41,150 bases of DNA, from positions 5,619 through 46,768 of the forward strand of contig QHYU01000149.1 in assembly GCA_003224235.1 (NCBI GenBank), in the 5' to 3' direction. This DNA comes from Acidobacteriota bacterium. GTDB lineage: Bacteria > Acidobacteriota > Terriglobia > Acidiferrales > UBA7541. Positions 25,224 to 33,070 of the stretch are shown here, in pieces. The notes under the pieces were generated by a model that had not been told where the DNA came from, made no database searches, and worked only from the letters and a program-made list of their open reading frames with translations. The stretch's first letter is position 1. Every line of letters begins with the position of its first letter. Made by a program: the position numbers and the translations under genes.

Positions 25224-26048
25224 TCACGCGACCAAGCGCACGGGGATGCCATGTGAAGCCAGGAACTGCTTCAATTCTCCCAAGCGTTGCAGATTGTCGT
25301 GAAAGATCGAGGCAGCCAGCGCCGCGTCTGCTCGCCCTTCGGAAAACACCGCAAGAAAATCTGCGGGATTGTCCGCCCCGCCCGAAGCAATCACCGGCAC
25401 GCCTACCGCGCGCGAGACAGCCGCGGTCAAAGCGCAGTCGAAGCCGCTGCGCGTGCCGTCGCGGTCCATGGAAGTCAGCAGGATTTCTCCGGCACCGCGC
25501 GCGACTGCCTCCTGGGCCCAGGCGACTGCGTCCCGGCCGGTAGCCTCGCGGCCCCCGCGGACAAAAACCTCCCATGCCCCGCTGGCCAAAGCGCTATTGG
25601 AGGCCTGGTGGAGAGCTGCGACAGACCGGTCCGGGCATTTCGCGCAGCGTTTGGCGTCGATGGCGAGCACAACGGCTTGCGCGCCAAACTCGCGCGACAG
25701 TTCCTCGATCAGCTCAGGGCGCAGGACTGCGGCGGTATTCACAGTCAGCTTGTCGGCCCCGGCGCGAAGGATACTTCTACCCTCCTCAACCGAGCGGACG
25801 CCGCCGCCGGCGGTGAGCGGGATGGCCAGTTGTTCCGCCACTCGCCGGATAGTTTCGAGAAAGGTTCCCCGGCGGTCGCGCGAAGCGGCGATGTCCAGGA
25901 CTACGAGCTCGTCGGCACCCTCGCGATTGTAGCGTGCAGCGAGCTCGGCCGGGTCCCCGGCATCGCGCAGGTTCACGAACCGGACTCCTTTAACCACGCT
26001 GGCTCCGTCAGTGTCCAGGCATGGGATGATCCGCCGAGCAAGGCTCAT
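25224..26048 (-). CDS. hisF: Imidazole glycerol phosphate synthase cyclase subunit
   Basis: HisF (EC 4.3.2.10) forms IGP and AICAR using ammonia from HisH. The 274-residue TIM barrel has catalytic Asp12 (IPCLDTDG) and Asp131 (AIDAKR), and phosphate loops TAGGGVRS and IASGGADN. It is about 20 residues longer than usual. The excess is an insert at about 135-158 containing Cys-Ala-Lys-Cys, directly after the second catalytic Asp loop. It starts two bases after the hisH stop, with GAGGAGG inside hisH as ribosome site. It forms the synthase complex with the preceding hisH product. Confidence 0.95.
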   Translation of the reverse strand: MSLARRIIPCLDTDGASVVKGVRFVNLRDAGDPAELAARYNREGADELVVLDIAASRDRRGTFLETIRRVAEQLAIPLTAGGGVRSVEEGRSILRAGADKLTVNTAAVLRPELIEELSREFGAQAVVLAIDAKRCAKCPDRSVAALHQASNSALASGAWEVFVRGGREATGRDAVAWAQEAVARGAGEILLTSMDRDGTRSGFDCALTAAVSRAVGVPVIASGGADNPADFLAVFSEGRADAALAASIFHDNLQRLGELKQFLASHGIPVRLVA

Positions 26049-26050
26049 CG

Positions 26051-26689
26051 TCAGGCCTCCTCCCCTGCGGTTTTCGCGCGCGCAAACTCTACGAAATTGC
26101 GCAAGACCAGCGCGCCGGGATCGCCCGACTTCTCAGGATGAAACTGCACGGCCAGCACATTTTCTTGCTCGAGCGCGGCGACGAAAGACGCGCCATGGTC
26201 ACACACCGCCACGGCGGCGTCGGGCGCATCGAGCGCCGCGAAAGAGTGCGCGAAGTAGAAGTAAGCGTCGTCCCGAACACCGCGCAGTAAAACGCTCGGG
26301 CGTAGCCGCCGCAACTGGTTCCAGCCCATGTGCGGCAGCTTGGCGGTCTTGGGAAGCGGCTGGACGCTTCCGCCGACGATTCCTAGCCCGGATTGCTTCG
26401 GATCTTCCTCACTCGAGACGAAAAGCGCCTGCAGGCCCAGGCAAATGCCCAAGAACGGTGTCCCGCGCGCGATGGCATCACGCAGAGGGCCACGCAAGCC
26501 TCGCTCTTCGAGCGTGCGCATGAGCTGGCCGAAGTGGCCCACGCCGGGCAGGACAATGGCCCGGCTGCCGGCGAGCGCTTCGGGGGTAGCTGCTCGCTGC
26601 GTCTCCACCCCCAGGCGTCCCAGCGCGCGTTCGACCGAAGGCAGGTTGCCCGCGCCGTAGTCCACCAGTGTTAGCTTCGCTGCATTCAC
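26051..26689 (-). CDS. hisH: Imidazole glycerol phosphate synthase glutaminase subunit
   Basis: This class I glutamine amidotransferase of 212 residues supplies ammonia to HisF. The triad is Cys83 (GICLGLQ), His184 and Glu186 (QFHPEKSG). VDYGAGN at the N-terminus and PGVGHFGQ are typical of HisH. The start is GTG 26689, which overlaps the hisB stop as GTGA; the frame is open further upstream but that part is antisense-like sequence inside hisB. Coupled translation with hisB and hisF is expected. Confidence 0.94.
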   Translation of the reverse strand: MNAAKLTLVDYGAGNLPSVERALGRLGVETQRAATPEALAGSRAIVLPGVGHFGQLMRTLEERGLRGPLRDAIARGTPFLGICLGLQALFVSSEEDPKQSGLGIVGGSVQPLPKTAKLPHMGWNQLRRLRPSVLLRGVRDDAYFYFAHSFAALDAPDAAVAVCDHGASFVAALEQENVLAVQFHPEKSGDPGALVLRNFVEFARAKTAGEEA

Positions 26690-27273
26690 AGAAGGCCCTT
26701 CGTGCTCGGCAAAATGCGTTTCAGTTGCGCGTCGCGCGTGACCGCAAAACGCAGGGCTCGCGCAAACGCTTTGAATAGCGCTTCCACTTGATGGTGGGAC
26801 GACCGGCCGTAATGCAGCCTCAAGTGCACGTTGGCCCCCGCGGCCTGCGCAAAGGCGCGGAAGAAGTCTTCCAACAGCTCGGTCTGAAAATCCCCGACGC
26901 GGGGCGCCGCGAGCTTCCACCGGCACACGCAGTGCGCCCGCCCGCTCAAATCTATCGCTGCCGAGGCCAGGGTCTCATCCATCGGCATCAGAAAATAACC
27001 GGCGCGCAGGATCCCGCGTTTCGAGCCGAGTGCGATTCGCGTCGCTTCGCCCAACGCCAAGCCAACGTCTTCCACCGTGTGGTGCTGGTCAACGTCCAGA
27101 TCACCGCGCGCCACCACTTCCAGGTCGAGCGCGCCGTGGCGCGCCACAAGCTCCAGCATGTGATCCAGAAAACGAATCCCGGTGCGCACCCGCGCCCGGC
27201 CTCGCCCGTCCAGATTAAGCCGCAGGCGGATATCGGTCTCGGTGGTGGTTCGTCGCAATTGCGCTTTTCTCAT
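26686..27273 (-). CDS. hisB: Imidazoleglycerol-phosphate dehydratase (monofunctional)
   Basis: This dehydratase (EC 4.2.1.19) has 195 residues. Conserved metal-binding motifs are FLDHMLELVARHG, DQHHTVEDVGLALG and SSHHQVEALFKAFARAL. There is no fused N-terminal histidinol-phosphatase, unlike E. coli HisB. ATG 27273 is the natural start for the family (RTTTETDI follows); the frame runs back to a TTG at 27372. The 108-base gap to the upstream HAD gene is the largest inside the operon. Its stop overlaps the hisH GTG. Confidence 0.94.
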   Translation of the reverse strand: MRKAQLRRTTTETDIRLRLNLDGRGRARVRTGIRFLDHMLELVARHGALDLEVVARGDLDVDQHHTVEDVGLALGEATRIALGSKRGILRAGYFLMPMDETLASAAIDLSGRAHCVCRWKLAAPRVGDFQTELLEDFFRAFAQAAGANVHLRLHYGRSSHHQVEALFKAFARALRFAVTRDAQLKRILPSTKGLL

Positions 27274-27381
27274 TCCCACTGTCCAATCCGTTGTGCCGCG
27301 GTTGCGGCGCTCCGTGGTGGGGGGCTTGTCCCACCCGATCGGTTTTTTTCGGCCCGCGCCAGGGAGCCGCAAGCGGCGCCT

Positions 27382-28071
27382 CTACGCTTGCCAGACCTTC
27401 TCCAGTTCGAGCACGCTGCCGATGATCGTGCTGGCGCCGAGCCGGCGCAGGCCGGCAGCCCGGTACTTCCGCGCGGAGCTATTGCGCGGCAGCACGCCGA
27501 CAAATGGGATGCCCGCACCTTGCGCGGCCAGCGCGTCGTCTATGTTATCGCCGAGGTACACGGCGACGTTCGGCTCGCGGCCGTCGAGAATCCGCAGCAG
27601 ACCTTCGGGGTCAGGCTTGGGACGCTTGACCTCGCTGGTGGTGACGATTCGCCGGAAATAGGGTTCCACCCGGAATGCCTCCAGCGTGCGTTGCGTCTCG
27701 CGGCGCGTGCGTCCCGTAAACACTGCGAGCTCGGCGCGCTGCGACCATCGCCGCAGCCAGGCGCGCGGCGCCAGCCACCGCTCGAGCGCCACATTGCCGT
27801 CGCTGTTCGACCCCCAGTAGAACTGCTCGAACTGCTGTTTAACCTCGGAGTAGCTCACTTTCCGGCCCAGGGTGCGGATCCAGTCGGTGGTGAGCTTCCA
27901 ATCGTCGTTGTAGCCAGGGCGGCTCTTCCAGCGATGGATCTCAGCGAGCCTGACGCGGCGGCCAGTGAAGTGTCGCACCGTCTGCACGATTGTGCGGTGG
28001 TAGGAGCCGCGCGCATCCACCAGGACACCGTCCACATCGAAAATGATGATTTGGGGCCTGAGCCTCACCAT
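27382..28071 (-). CDS. HAD-superfamily hydrolase, candidate histidinol-phosphatase
   Basis: This is a 229-residue HAD phosphatase. Motif I is FDVDGVLVD (nucleophile Asp12, acid Asp14), motif II has Thr in VFTGRT, motif III Lys in VKRPKPDP, and motif IV is YLGDNIDD. A helical cap lies between motifs I and II (subfamily IA-like). It overlaps hisC by seven bases and precedes monofunctional hisB. The operon otherwise lacks the histidinol-phosphate phosphatase step (EC 3.1.3.15; no PHP-type gene or HisB fusion), so this enzyme is the best candidate. That is inference from position; other phosphoglycolate-phosphatase-like substrates remain possible. Confidence 0.8.
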   Translation of the reverse strand: MVRLRPQIIIFDVDGVLVDARGSYHRTIVQTVRHFTGRRVRLAEIHRWKSRPGYNDDWKLTTDWIRTLGRKVSYSEVKQQFEQFYWGSNSDGNVALERWLAPRAWLRRWSQRAELAVFTGRTRRETQRTLEAFRVEPYFRRIVTTSEVKRPKPDPEGLLRILDGREPNVAVYLGDNIDDALAAQGAGIPFVGVLPRNSSARKYRAAGLRRLGASTIIGSVLELEKVWQA

Positions 28072-29132
28072 AGTCTCTTGAGCGCTCCAATCAATCTTTG
28101 TGTTTGCGCGCGTGTGCCCACGGTGATCCGCACATAGCCGGCGCGCCCGAAGTCGCTCGACCGGTCGCGCAGCAGGATTCCCTGTCGCTCAAGGCCCATG
28201 AGCAGCCGCGGTGCGCGAACGCCGAAATCGGCGAGCAGGAAATTCCCGGCGCTTGGAAACACCGGGATCTTCATTCGCTCGAGCGCCCCGGCCAGAGCCT
28301 GCTTGCTGCGGCTCACTTCCCGCGCATAATTCCGGACGAAGCGCGCGTCGCGCACTGCCGCTTCTGCTGCGACCAGAGCGGCCGTGTTGACCGGAAAAGG
28401 CGAGCAGGCCCTGCGCATTACGTCCATCACCTCCTGGCTGGCGAACAAGCAGCCCAGGCGTAGCCCGGCGAGCCCAGCGGCTTTGGAAAACGTCCGCACC
28501 ACGACCAGGTTGCCGAAGCGGCGGATCCAGGGCAGGACGGTGGCACGCGAGAACTCGTAGTAGGCTTCGTCCACCACCACTAGTGTTTGCGGAGCGCCCG
28601 CAAGAATTCTGCGCAACGATTCCAGGGCCAGCAGTGTGCCGGTGGGATTGTTCGGATTGGCAAGGAACAGCACACGCGGGCGACGCCGCAGCGCCTGCAA
28701 GGCCTGATCCAGAGGGAAGCGCATCGAGTCGTCGTAGCGCAAGGCAACCACGCGTGCGCCGGCAAGCTCGGCGTAGAAGCGGTACATGGTAAACGTCGGC
28801 TCGGCCAACAGGACGGCGCTTCCCTTCTCCACATAGGTGTCCGCGATCAGGCGCAAGGCGTCGTCGGCACCGTTGGCGAGCACCAGCTCCGCCGGCCGCA
28901 CCCGGAAGAAGCGCGCCAGGCGACGCGTCGTCGCTTCGTATTCGGGATACATAGCCAGGTTCTCGCGAGTCATTCGGGCCAGCGCGCGGCGCACCGCAGG
29001 CGAGCAGCCGATGGTGTTCTCGTTGAAGTCCAGGCGCAGCTTGCCGGCGCGGCCTTCGATCGGCGCATGGTATTCACCCAGGCGCTTCACCGTGAGGCGC
29101 ACGGGCACTTCCGATTTCACGCTCCGAATCAC
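28065..29132 (-). CDS. hisC: Histidinol-phosphate aminotransferase
   Basis: This fold-type I PLP aminotransferase (EC 2.6.1.9) has 355 residues. It converts imidazole-acetol phosphate and glutamate to histidinol phosphate. Motifs are LDFNENTIG, ANGADDALRLI, FLANPNNPTGT, VVDEAYYEF, and the PLP-lysine region RTFSKAAGLAGLRLG. GTG 29132 overlaps the hisD stop (GTGA), and the end overlaps the HAD gene by seven bases. The length is normal for the family. Confidence 0.94.
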   Translation of the reverse strand: MIRSVKSEVPVRLTVKRLGEYHAPIEGRAGKLRLDFNENTIGCSPAVRRALARMTRENLAMYPEYEATTRRLARFFRVRPAELVLANGADDALRLIADTYVEKGSAVLLAEPTFTMYRFYAELAGARVVALRYDDSMRFPLDQALQALRRRPRVLFLANPNNPTGTLLALESLRRILAGAPQTLVVVDEAYYEFSRATVLPWIRRFGNLVVVRTFSKAAGLAGLRLGCLFASQEVMDVMRRACSPFPVNTAALVAAEAAVRDARFVRNYAREVSRSKQALAGALERMKIPVFPSAGNFLLADFGVRAPRLLMGLERQGILLRDRSSDFGRAGYVRITVGTRAQTQRLIGALKRLW

Positions 29133-30382
29133 CGGCGCACCTCTACGGCCCAGGCATGCGCCGCCAGATTCTCCGCTTCAGCCAGCGTTGCCACCACCGG
29201 GGCCAGCCGGCGCAAGCCCTTGCGGGATATCCGCTGAACGCTCGAGCACTTCACGAAATCGCTCGCGGAAAGCCCGCCACGGGAGCGCGCCCACCCCGCG
29301 GTGGGCAGGACGTGGTTTGCTCCACTGGCGTAATCGCCGATAGGTTGCGCGCTCCACGGGCCGAGAAAAACGCTGCCGGCCGAGCGGATCTTCGCGAGCA
29401 GCGCCGGCTCGCCACCTGGCAGTGCGAGATGTTCGGGAGCAAACCGATTCGCAAAGCGCGCTGCAACCTCGAGGTCCGGGGCCAGCAGGATGGCGCCGTT
29501 TCTCTTGAGCGATCGCCAGGCTGGGTTCGACGCCGGAAAGGCGCGGAGCTGGCGCGCCACTTCTTCGCGCACAGCTCGAGCCAGGCGCGGCGAGGTGGTG
29601 ACGAAGAGCGCCACAGCGTCGGCATCATGCTCGGCCTGGGCGATTAAGTCAGCGGCAATCAGGCGGGGTTTCCCTCGCGCAGCCACGATCAACACCTCGG
29701 TTGGCCCGGCCGCCAAGTCGATCGCGCACTCGGCGCTGACCAGTCGCTTCGCCGCCGTGACATAGCGGTTGCCGGGACCGAAAATCTTGTCCACTTGCGG
29801 AAACGACTCAGTGCCGTAGGCCATCGCACCTATGGCTTGCGCTCCGCCAACGCGGGCAATCTGGTGCACGCCAAGCAGATCGGCCGCAGCCAGGAATGCC
29901 GGGTTGGGCCGTGGACAGGTAACAACGATCTGGCGCACGCCAGCCACTTGGGCGGGCAGCGTAGTCATCAGCAAGGTTGAGACCAGGGAGAATCGCCCGC
30001 CAGGCACATAGCAGCCGATGACCTCGAGTGGCTCAACCCTCTGGCCAACATGGACGCCGGGCTCGACCTCCAGGTTCCACGGGCGCGGCATCTGGCGTTC
30101 AGCCACGCGCCGGATGTTTCGCACGGCGTGCTCAACCGCATGCAGAAACTTCCGGCTGGCCTCACGCCGCGCCGCCTCGCATTCGCCCTTGGCGACCCAC
30201 AGCGTGGCCGGCTCGAGACGAAGGCCGTCCAGGCGCCGCGTCCAGCGTAGCACCGCCGCATCGCCGCGACGCCGCACGTCAGCAAGGATGCGCGCGGCGA
30301 CGCCTTCCGCAGCCAGCTCACGCCGGCGGCGGTCCGCCAGCAGCTTTTCTGCATTCGCTTTGGTCAGCTCGATTAGTTTCAT
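29129..30382 (-). CDS. hisD: Histidinol dehydrogenase
   Basis: This zinc- and NAD-dependent enzyme (EC 1.1.1.23) oxidises histidinol to histidine in the last two steps. It has 417 residues. Family motifs are CYVPGGRFSLVSTLLM, GGAQAIGAMAYGT, FGPGNRYVTAAKR, AGPTEVLI, the zinc ligands in IAQAEHDADA, catalytic RFAPEHLAL, and GDYASGANHVLPTAGWAR. ATG 30382 shares one base with the hisG stop (TGATG); GTG 30385 is an equally possible start. The end overlaps hisC by four bases. Confidence 0.95.
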   Translation of the reverse strand: MKLIELTKANAEKLLADRRRRELAAEGVAARILADVRRRGDAAVLRWTRRLDGLRLEPATLWVAKGECEAARREASRKFLHAVEHAVRNIRRVAERQMPRPWNLEVEPGVHVGQRVEPLEVIGCYVPGGRFSLVSTLLMTTLPAQVAGVRQIVVTCPRPNPAFLAAADLLGVHQIARVGGAQAIGAMAYGTESFPQVDKIFGPGNRYVTAAKRLVSAECAIDLAAGPTEVLIVAARGKPRLIAADLIAQAEHDADAVALFVTTSPRLARAVREEVARQLRAFPASNPAWRSLKRNGAILLAPDLEVAARFANRFAPEHLALPGGEPALLAKIRSAGSVFLGPWSAQPIGDYASGANHVLPTAGWARSRGGLSASDFVKCSSVQRISRKGLRRLAPVVATLAEAENLAAHAWAVEVRR

Positions 30383-31254
30383 CACACCACAATCTTGTTC
30401 AGCGGATATTCGACGATTCCCTGCGCCTGCGCGGCTTTCAATCGCGGGATGATCTGGCGCACAACCTCTTCATCCACAATCGTGTTCACAGCTACCCAGT
30501 CGGGATCGCTCAACGCCGAGATGGTGGGGTTCTTCAGCGCCGGCAGGACAGCCAGAACGCCCGCCAGGTTTTCCTTGCGCACGTTGAGCATCAGCCCGAC
30601 CTTGTTGTAGGCCGCGATGGCGCCTTCGAGCAGCAGAACCAGGTTGGAGATTTTCTCGCGCGCCCAGGGCTCTTGCCATGCTGCGCGGCTGGCGATAAAC
30701 ATGGTTGCCGATTCGAGCACCGTATCCACAATGCGCAGGTGATGAGCGCGAAGCGACGCCCCGGTCTCCGTGACCTCGACAATCGCGTCCGCGAGCTGCG
30801 GCACTTTCACTTCTGTGGCGCCCCAGGAGAACTCTACCCGAGCGCTAACGCCGTGGCGCGCCAGATAATTCTGCGTGAGTCGGACGACCTCGGTGGCGAT
30901 GACTTTGCCTTCCAGATCCTTCACCGATTGCACCGGGGCATCCTCCGGCACCGCCAGGACCCAGCGCACGCGCGCGAGTCTCTGCTTGGCGTAGACCAAT
31001 TCGGCGACTTCGACAACGCTGGCTTGGGTCTCGAGGATCCAGTCTTTTCCCGTGATGCCGGCATCGAGCGCGCCCGATTCGACGTAGCGCGCCATCTCCT
31101 GCGCGCGGACCATCGTGCAGTGGATCTCGGGGTCGTCGATCGTCGGGAAATAGCTGCGGGCGTTGACGGTGATGCGCCAGCCAGCCCGCGCAAACAGTTG
31201 TAGGGTTGCGTCCTGCAAGCTGCCCTTCGGTATGCCGAGGCGAAGCGGCTTCAT
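30382..31254 (-). CDS. hisG: ATP phosphoribosyltransferase, long form
   Basis: HisG (EC 2.4.2.17) catalyses the committed step of His synthesis. At 290 residues it is the long form, with its own ACT-like C-terminal regulatory domain (about 210-290, [23 protein letters not shown] and the terminal [12 protein letters not shown]), so it should be feedback-inhibited by histidine and needs no HisZ. N-terminal motifs are [11 protein letters not shown] and [14 protein letters not shown]; the PRPP region includes [18 protein letters not shown] 31254 overlaps the hisI stop (ATGA). Further upstream open frame is hisI antisense-like and not used. Confidence 0.95.
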   Translation of the reverse strand: MKPLRLGIPKGSLQDATLQLFARAGWRITVNARSYFPTIDDPEIHCTMVRAQEMARYVESGALDAGITGKDWILETQASVVEVAELVYAKQRLARVRWVLAVPEDAPVQSVKDLEGKVIATEVVRLTQNYLARHGVSARVEFSWGATEVKVPQLADAIVEVTETGASLRAHHLRIVDTVLESATMFIASRAAWQEPWAREKISNLVLLLEGAIAAYNKVGLMLNVRKENLAGVLAVLPALKNPTISALSDPDWVAVNTIVDEEVVRQIIPRLKAAQAQGIVEYPLNKIVV

Positions 31255-31640
31255 GGCTTCTGCGCGTCCCCGTAGACGGCGCCAGGGTCGAATGCGCGCT
31301 CGGCAATCACCGCCACGCTGCCGTCGCGCTCCAGCCGGCGAAAGAAACATGAGCGGTAGCCTTCATGACACACGCCGGGGCCCAGGGGTTCCACCCGCAC
31401 CAGGAGCGTGTCCGCGTCGCAGTCCACGCGCAACTCGCGCACCCGCAGCCGGTGGCCGCTCTGCTCCCCTTTACGCCAAAGCTTCTGGCGCGAACGGCTG
31501 TAAAAGGCGGCTTCTCCGGTCTCGAGTGTCGCCGCGAGGGCCTCGGCGTTCATGAAGCCAACCATCAGGACTTCATCGCTCGTAGCGTCTTGCACTACAA
31601 CTGGTATCAGCCCGCCCTGTTTGCTGAAATCGAGTTCCAT
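31251..31640 (-). CDS. hisI: Phosphoribosyl-AMP cyclohydrolase (monofunctional)
   Basis: This zinc enzyme (EC 3.5.4.19) opens the purine ring of PR-AMP. It has 129 residues. Signature motifs are [43 protein letters not shown], and the zinc cysteines in [12 protein letters not shown]. The PR-ATP pyrophosphohydrolase domain (HisE), often fused or adjacent, is absent here. It is the first structural gene of the operon, about 180 bases after the attenuator, with GGAGGAG ten bases before its ATG. Confidence 0.95.
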   Translation of the reverse strand: MELDFSKQGGLIPVVVQDATSDEVLMVGFMNAEALAATLETGEAAFYSRSRQKLWRKGEQSGHRLRVRELRVDCDADTLLVRVEPLGPGVCHEGYRSCFFRRLERDGSVAVIAERAFDPGAVYGDAQKP

Positions 31641-31819
31641 GCGCGTCGGTCTCCTCCAACCCGACAGAACTCCACCTTCTCTCCGCTCAGCCCAGTTCTC
31701 TCACTGACACCGGCACGTGCCTTAGGGCCGGAATCTTCGATCGCCCCGCAGCGGCGGGCTCGGTTTGACAACGTCCCCGCAGAACCGAATCCATGAAGGC
31801 AGCGTGCAACACTTCCCCC

Positions 31820-31858
31820 AAAACAAAAAGCCCGCTGTCGCTTACCGCGCCAGCGGGC
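31820..31858 (-). terminator. Attenuator terminator of the his operon leader
   Basis: On the minus strand GCCCGCTG (31858-31851) pairs perfectly with CAGCGGGC (31837-31830). Inside, CGC and GCG can add three more pairs around a GGTAA loop after one mismatch. TTTTTGTTTT follows. It lies 23 bases after the His-rich leader peptide stop and about 180 bases before hisI, so it can only act as a leader terminator. Confidence 0.88.
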
Positions 31859-31944
31859 CAAGGAGTGCAACCGAAAGTTTGCTACCCAGGCCTCCGCGGG
31901 CACGGTGCTCCGCTGTGGTGGTGATGATGCTGGCGATGTGCCCG
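31820..31944 (-). promoter_or_regulatory. Transcription attenuator with alternative RNA arms
   Basis: Arm 1 CGGGCAC (31944-31938, within leader codons 4-6) pairs perfectly with arm 2 GTGCCCG (31903-31897). The end of arm 2, GCGG-A-GGCC (about 31897-31889), can pair imperfectly with GGCCCGC (31859-31853), the 5' arm of the terminator. Arms 3 and 4 form the terminator. This is the classic 1:2, 2:3, 3:4 switch. The pairings are read by eye and not energy-computed. Confidence 0.75.
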
Positions 31945-31953
31945 AGGCGCCAT
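31882..31953 (-). CDS. hisL: His operon leader peptide
   Basis: This 23-codon frame starts ATG GCG CCT and contains one His codon, then Arg-Gln, then five consecutive His codons (CAT CAT CAC CAC CAC), ending at TAG 31884-31882. Six His in eight codons upstream of a his operon terminator matches the logic of E. coli hisL. No ribosome binding site is seen. The predicted -10 box ends 10 bases before the A of the ATG, so the message would be almost leaderless. Ribosome stalling at the His run would alter pairing of the downstream arms and let transcription continue into hisI. Confidence 0.85.
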   Translation of the reverse strand: MAPRAHRQHHHHHSGAPCPRRPG

Positions 31954-31963
31954 TTCGCCGGAA

Positions 31964-31992
31964 ACTGTAGCGAAAACGGCCTTGCACGTCAA
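31964..31992 (-). promoter_or_regulatory. Sigma-70 promoter of the his operon
   Basis: On the minus strand TTGACG (31992-31987) and TACAGT (31969-31964) are separated by exactly 17 bases, immediately before the leader peptide. Predicted transcription start is near 31957, three to five bases before the leader ATG. Confidence 0.75.
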
Positions 31993-32532
31993 GCGCGCTG
32001 GTCAGGAGCCCCTGTCCTGTATTTCTGTTGAAAGAGCGGTCGAGAGTTTTCCGGGTCATGGGTCTCCTGTGTGATGCATCAGCATCCATTGCTTTGAAAT
32101 CGTCCCACTGGAATTCCGGCGCCTCCACACCATATCGACGAAGACCATCTTCGCGTCGAATCGCGGCAGAACGCAAAGAAAGGGGGACCCCCGCTTTTTT
32201 TGTAACTGTTGATTTTGCGAGGCTTTAAGTCCAATGAATCTGTAAGAGCACATTCTAAAACACTTGCGGTAGCATTTTTCCGTAAGTGCGCATCCTAAAG
32301 GAGTTACGAGCTTTCGCGAGCAGCAGAGCATTGCACCTCCAGAGAGCCGTGAGGCCCTAACCGCAGCAGCATTATCCTTGGTCTGTTGCTTCCAGGTTGC
32401 GCATTCTTCGCATTTTTGGACGCCGGTCGGGATCAAACCAGGAGATTCCTCGATTCTTCGGGCCGCGATGTTGACCACCGGGCTAAACACTGCTAACGCG
32501 TGAAAAATACCTCCCAAATAAAATACTGAACC
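31993..32532. other. Intergenic region between the his operon and the ECF42 cluster
   Basis: This is divergent intergenic space of about 540 bases. Open frames on both strands (for example 32056-32676 minus) have no motifs, Cys-rich and biased composition, and no ribosome sites, so none is called. A G5-A-C5 palindrome followed by T7 near 32181-32201 has no room for a loop and is not a credible terminator. Confidence 0.45.
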
Positions 32533-32559
32533 TGTCGATCTCATCGCCCTTCGTTCGAC
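32533..32559 (+). promoter_or_regulatory. ECF42-type promoter copy 1
   Basis: TGTCGA (32533-32538), 13 bases, CGTTCGAC (32552-32559), within the longer shared block CCTGTCGAT...GCCC...CGTTCGAC. It lies about 40 bases before the 94-codon small gene. The same spacing and hexamers recur before both DGPF genes. A TGTCGA -35 fits what I recall for ECF42 targets. Confidence 0.72.
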
Positions 32560-32599
32560 GTCTAGGTGGAGCCTAGAAAACGAGACGCAGGAGGCGGAG

Positions 32600-32884
32600 A
32601 TGACGGAGCCGAACAAATACTTTAGGAACTGCAATCGAATCGTGGAGATTGCCGCCGTGGGGTTCGCGCTTGCCACTTTGTCTTATAAGCTCGATGGGGC
32701 GGCGGCACAAGGGTGCAACCTTCTCGACAAGACAGCATGGGTGGCGTTAGACGCATTGCGCCCGGTCATCCTGGGGGGCTGGCAAGCTGTGTCGGCGTAT
32801 CTTTGTGAGGATTCAAGGTTTTTGCAGCACTCACTACAAATTGTGGCATCCATCTGGCCGCTGCTTTGCGTCATAGCTGGCTAG
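32600..32884 (+). CDS. Small hypothetical protein, putative ECF42 regulon member
   Basis: The protein has 94 residues and no known family. Its start has an excellent AGGAGGCGGAG site directly upstream, and the gene sits behind the first copy of the repeated promoter. The sequence has a hydrophobic segment near 16-28 (VEIAAVGFALATL), an AAAQGCNLLDKTAWVALDALRP middle and a hydrophobic C-terminus (QIVASIWPLLCVIAG), with three Cys. It may be a small membrane-associated protein. The promoter and ribosome site are the main evidence that it is real. Confidence 0.6.
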   Translation: MTEPNKYFRNCNRIVEIAAVGFALATLSYKLDGAAAQGCNLLDKTAWVALDALRPVILGGWQAVSAYLCEDSRFLQHSLQIVASIWPLLCVIAG

Positions 32885-32962
32885 GAATAGTAGGGAGACC
32901 TGCCTATGCGGCGTTATGGTTCGCGAACCCTTAACAAATACTTCCAAAAAAGATACCGTACC

Positions 32963-32989
32963 TGTCGATTTCACTGCCCGTCGTTCGAC
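32963..32989 (+). promoter_or_regulatory. ECF42-type promoter copy 2
   Basis: TGTCGA (32963-32968), 13 bases, CGTTCGAC (32982-32989), 81 bases before the first DGPF gene. The flanks are shared with the other two copies (CCTGTCGATTTC and GCCCGT). Confidence 0.75.
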
Positions 32990-33070
32990 CTTAGAGTAGG
33001 GGTCAGGTTTAACCGGTCGAGGCCGTCCGGAAACCCAGCTCTCAACTCGAACTCAAAAGGAGACATGACA

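Noticed and set aside
26788-28137. A 449-codon plus-strand frame opposite hisB and the HAD gene
   Set aside because: It is antisense to genes with clear catalytic motifs, rich in Arg/Pro/Ala as expected from a GC-rich shadow, and has no family motif.
32056-32676. A 206-codon minus-strand frame upstream of the his operon
   Set aside because: It is Cys-rich with no recognisable motif and runs antisense through the first ECF42-type promoter.
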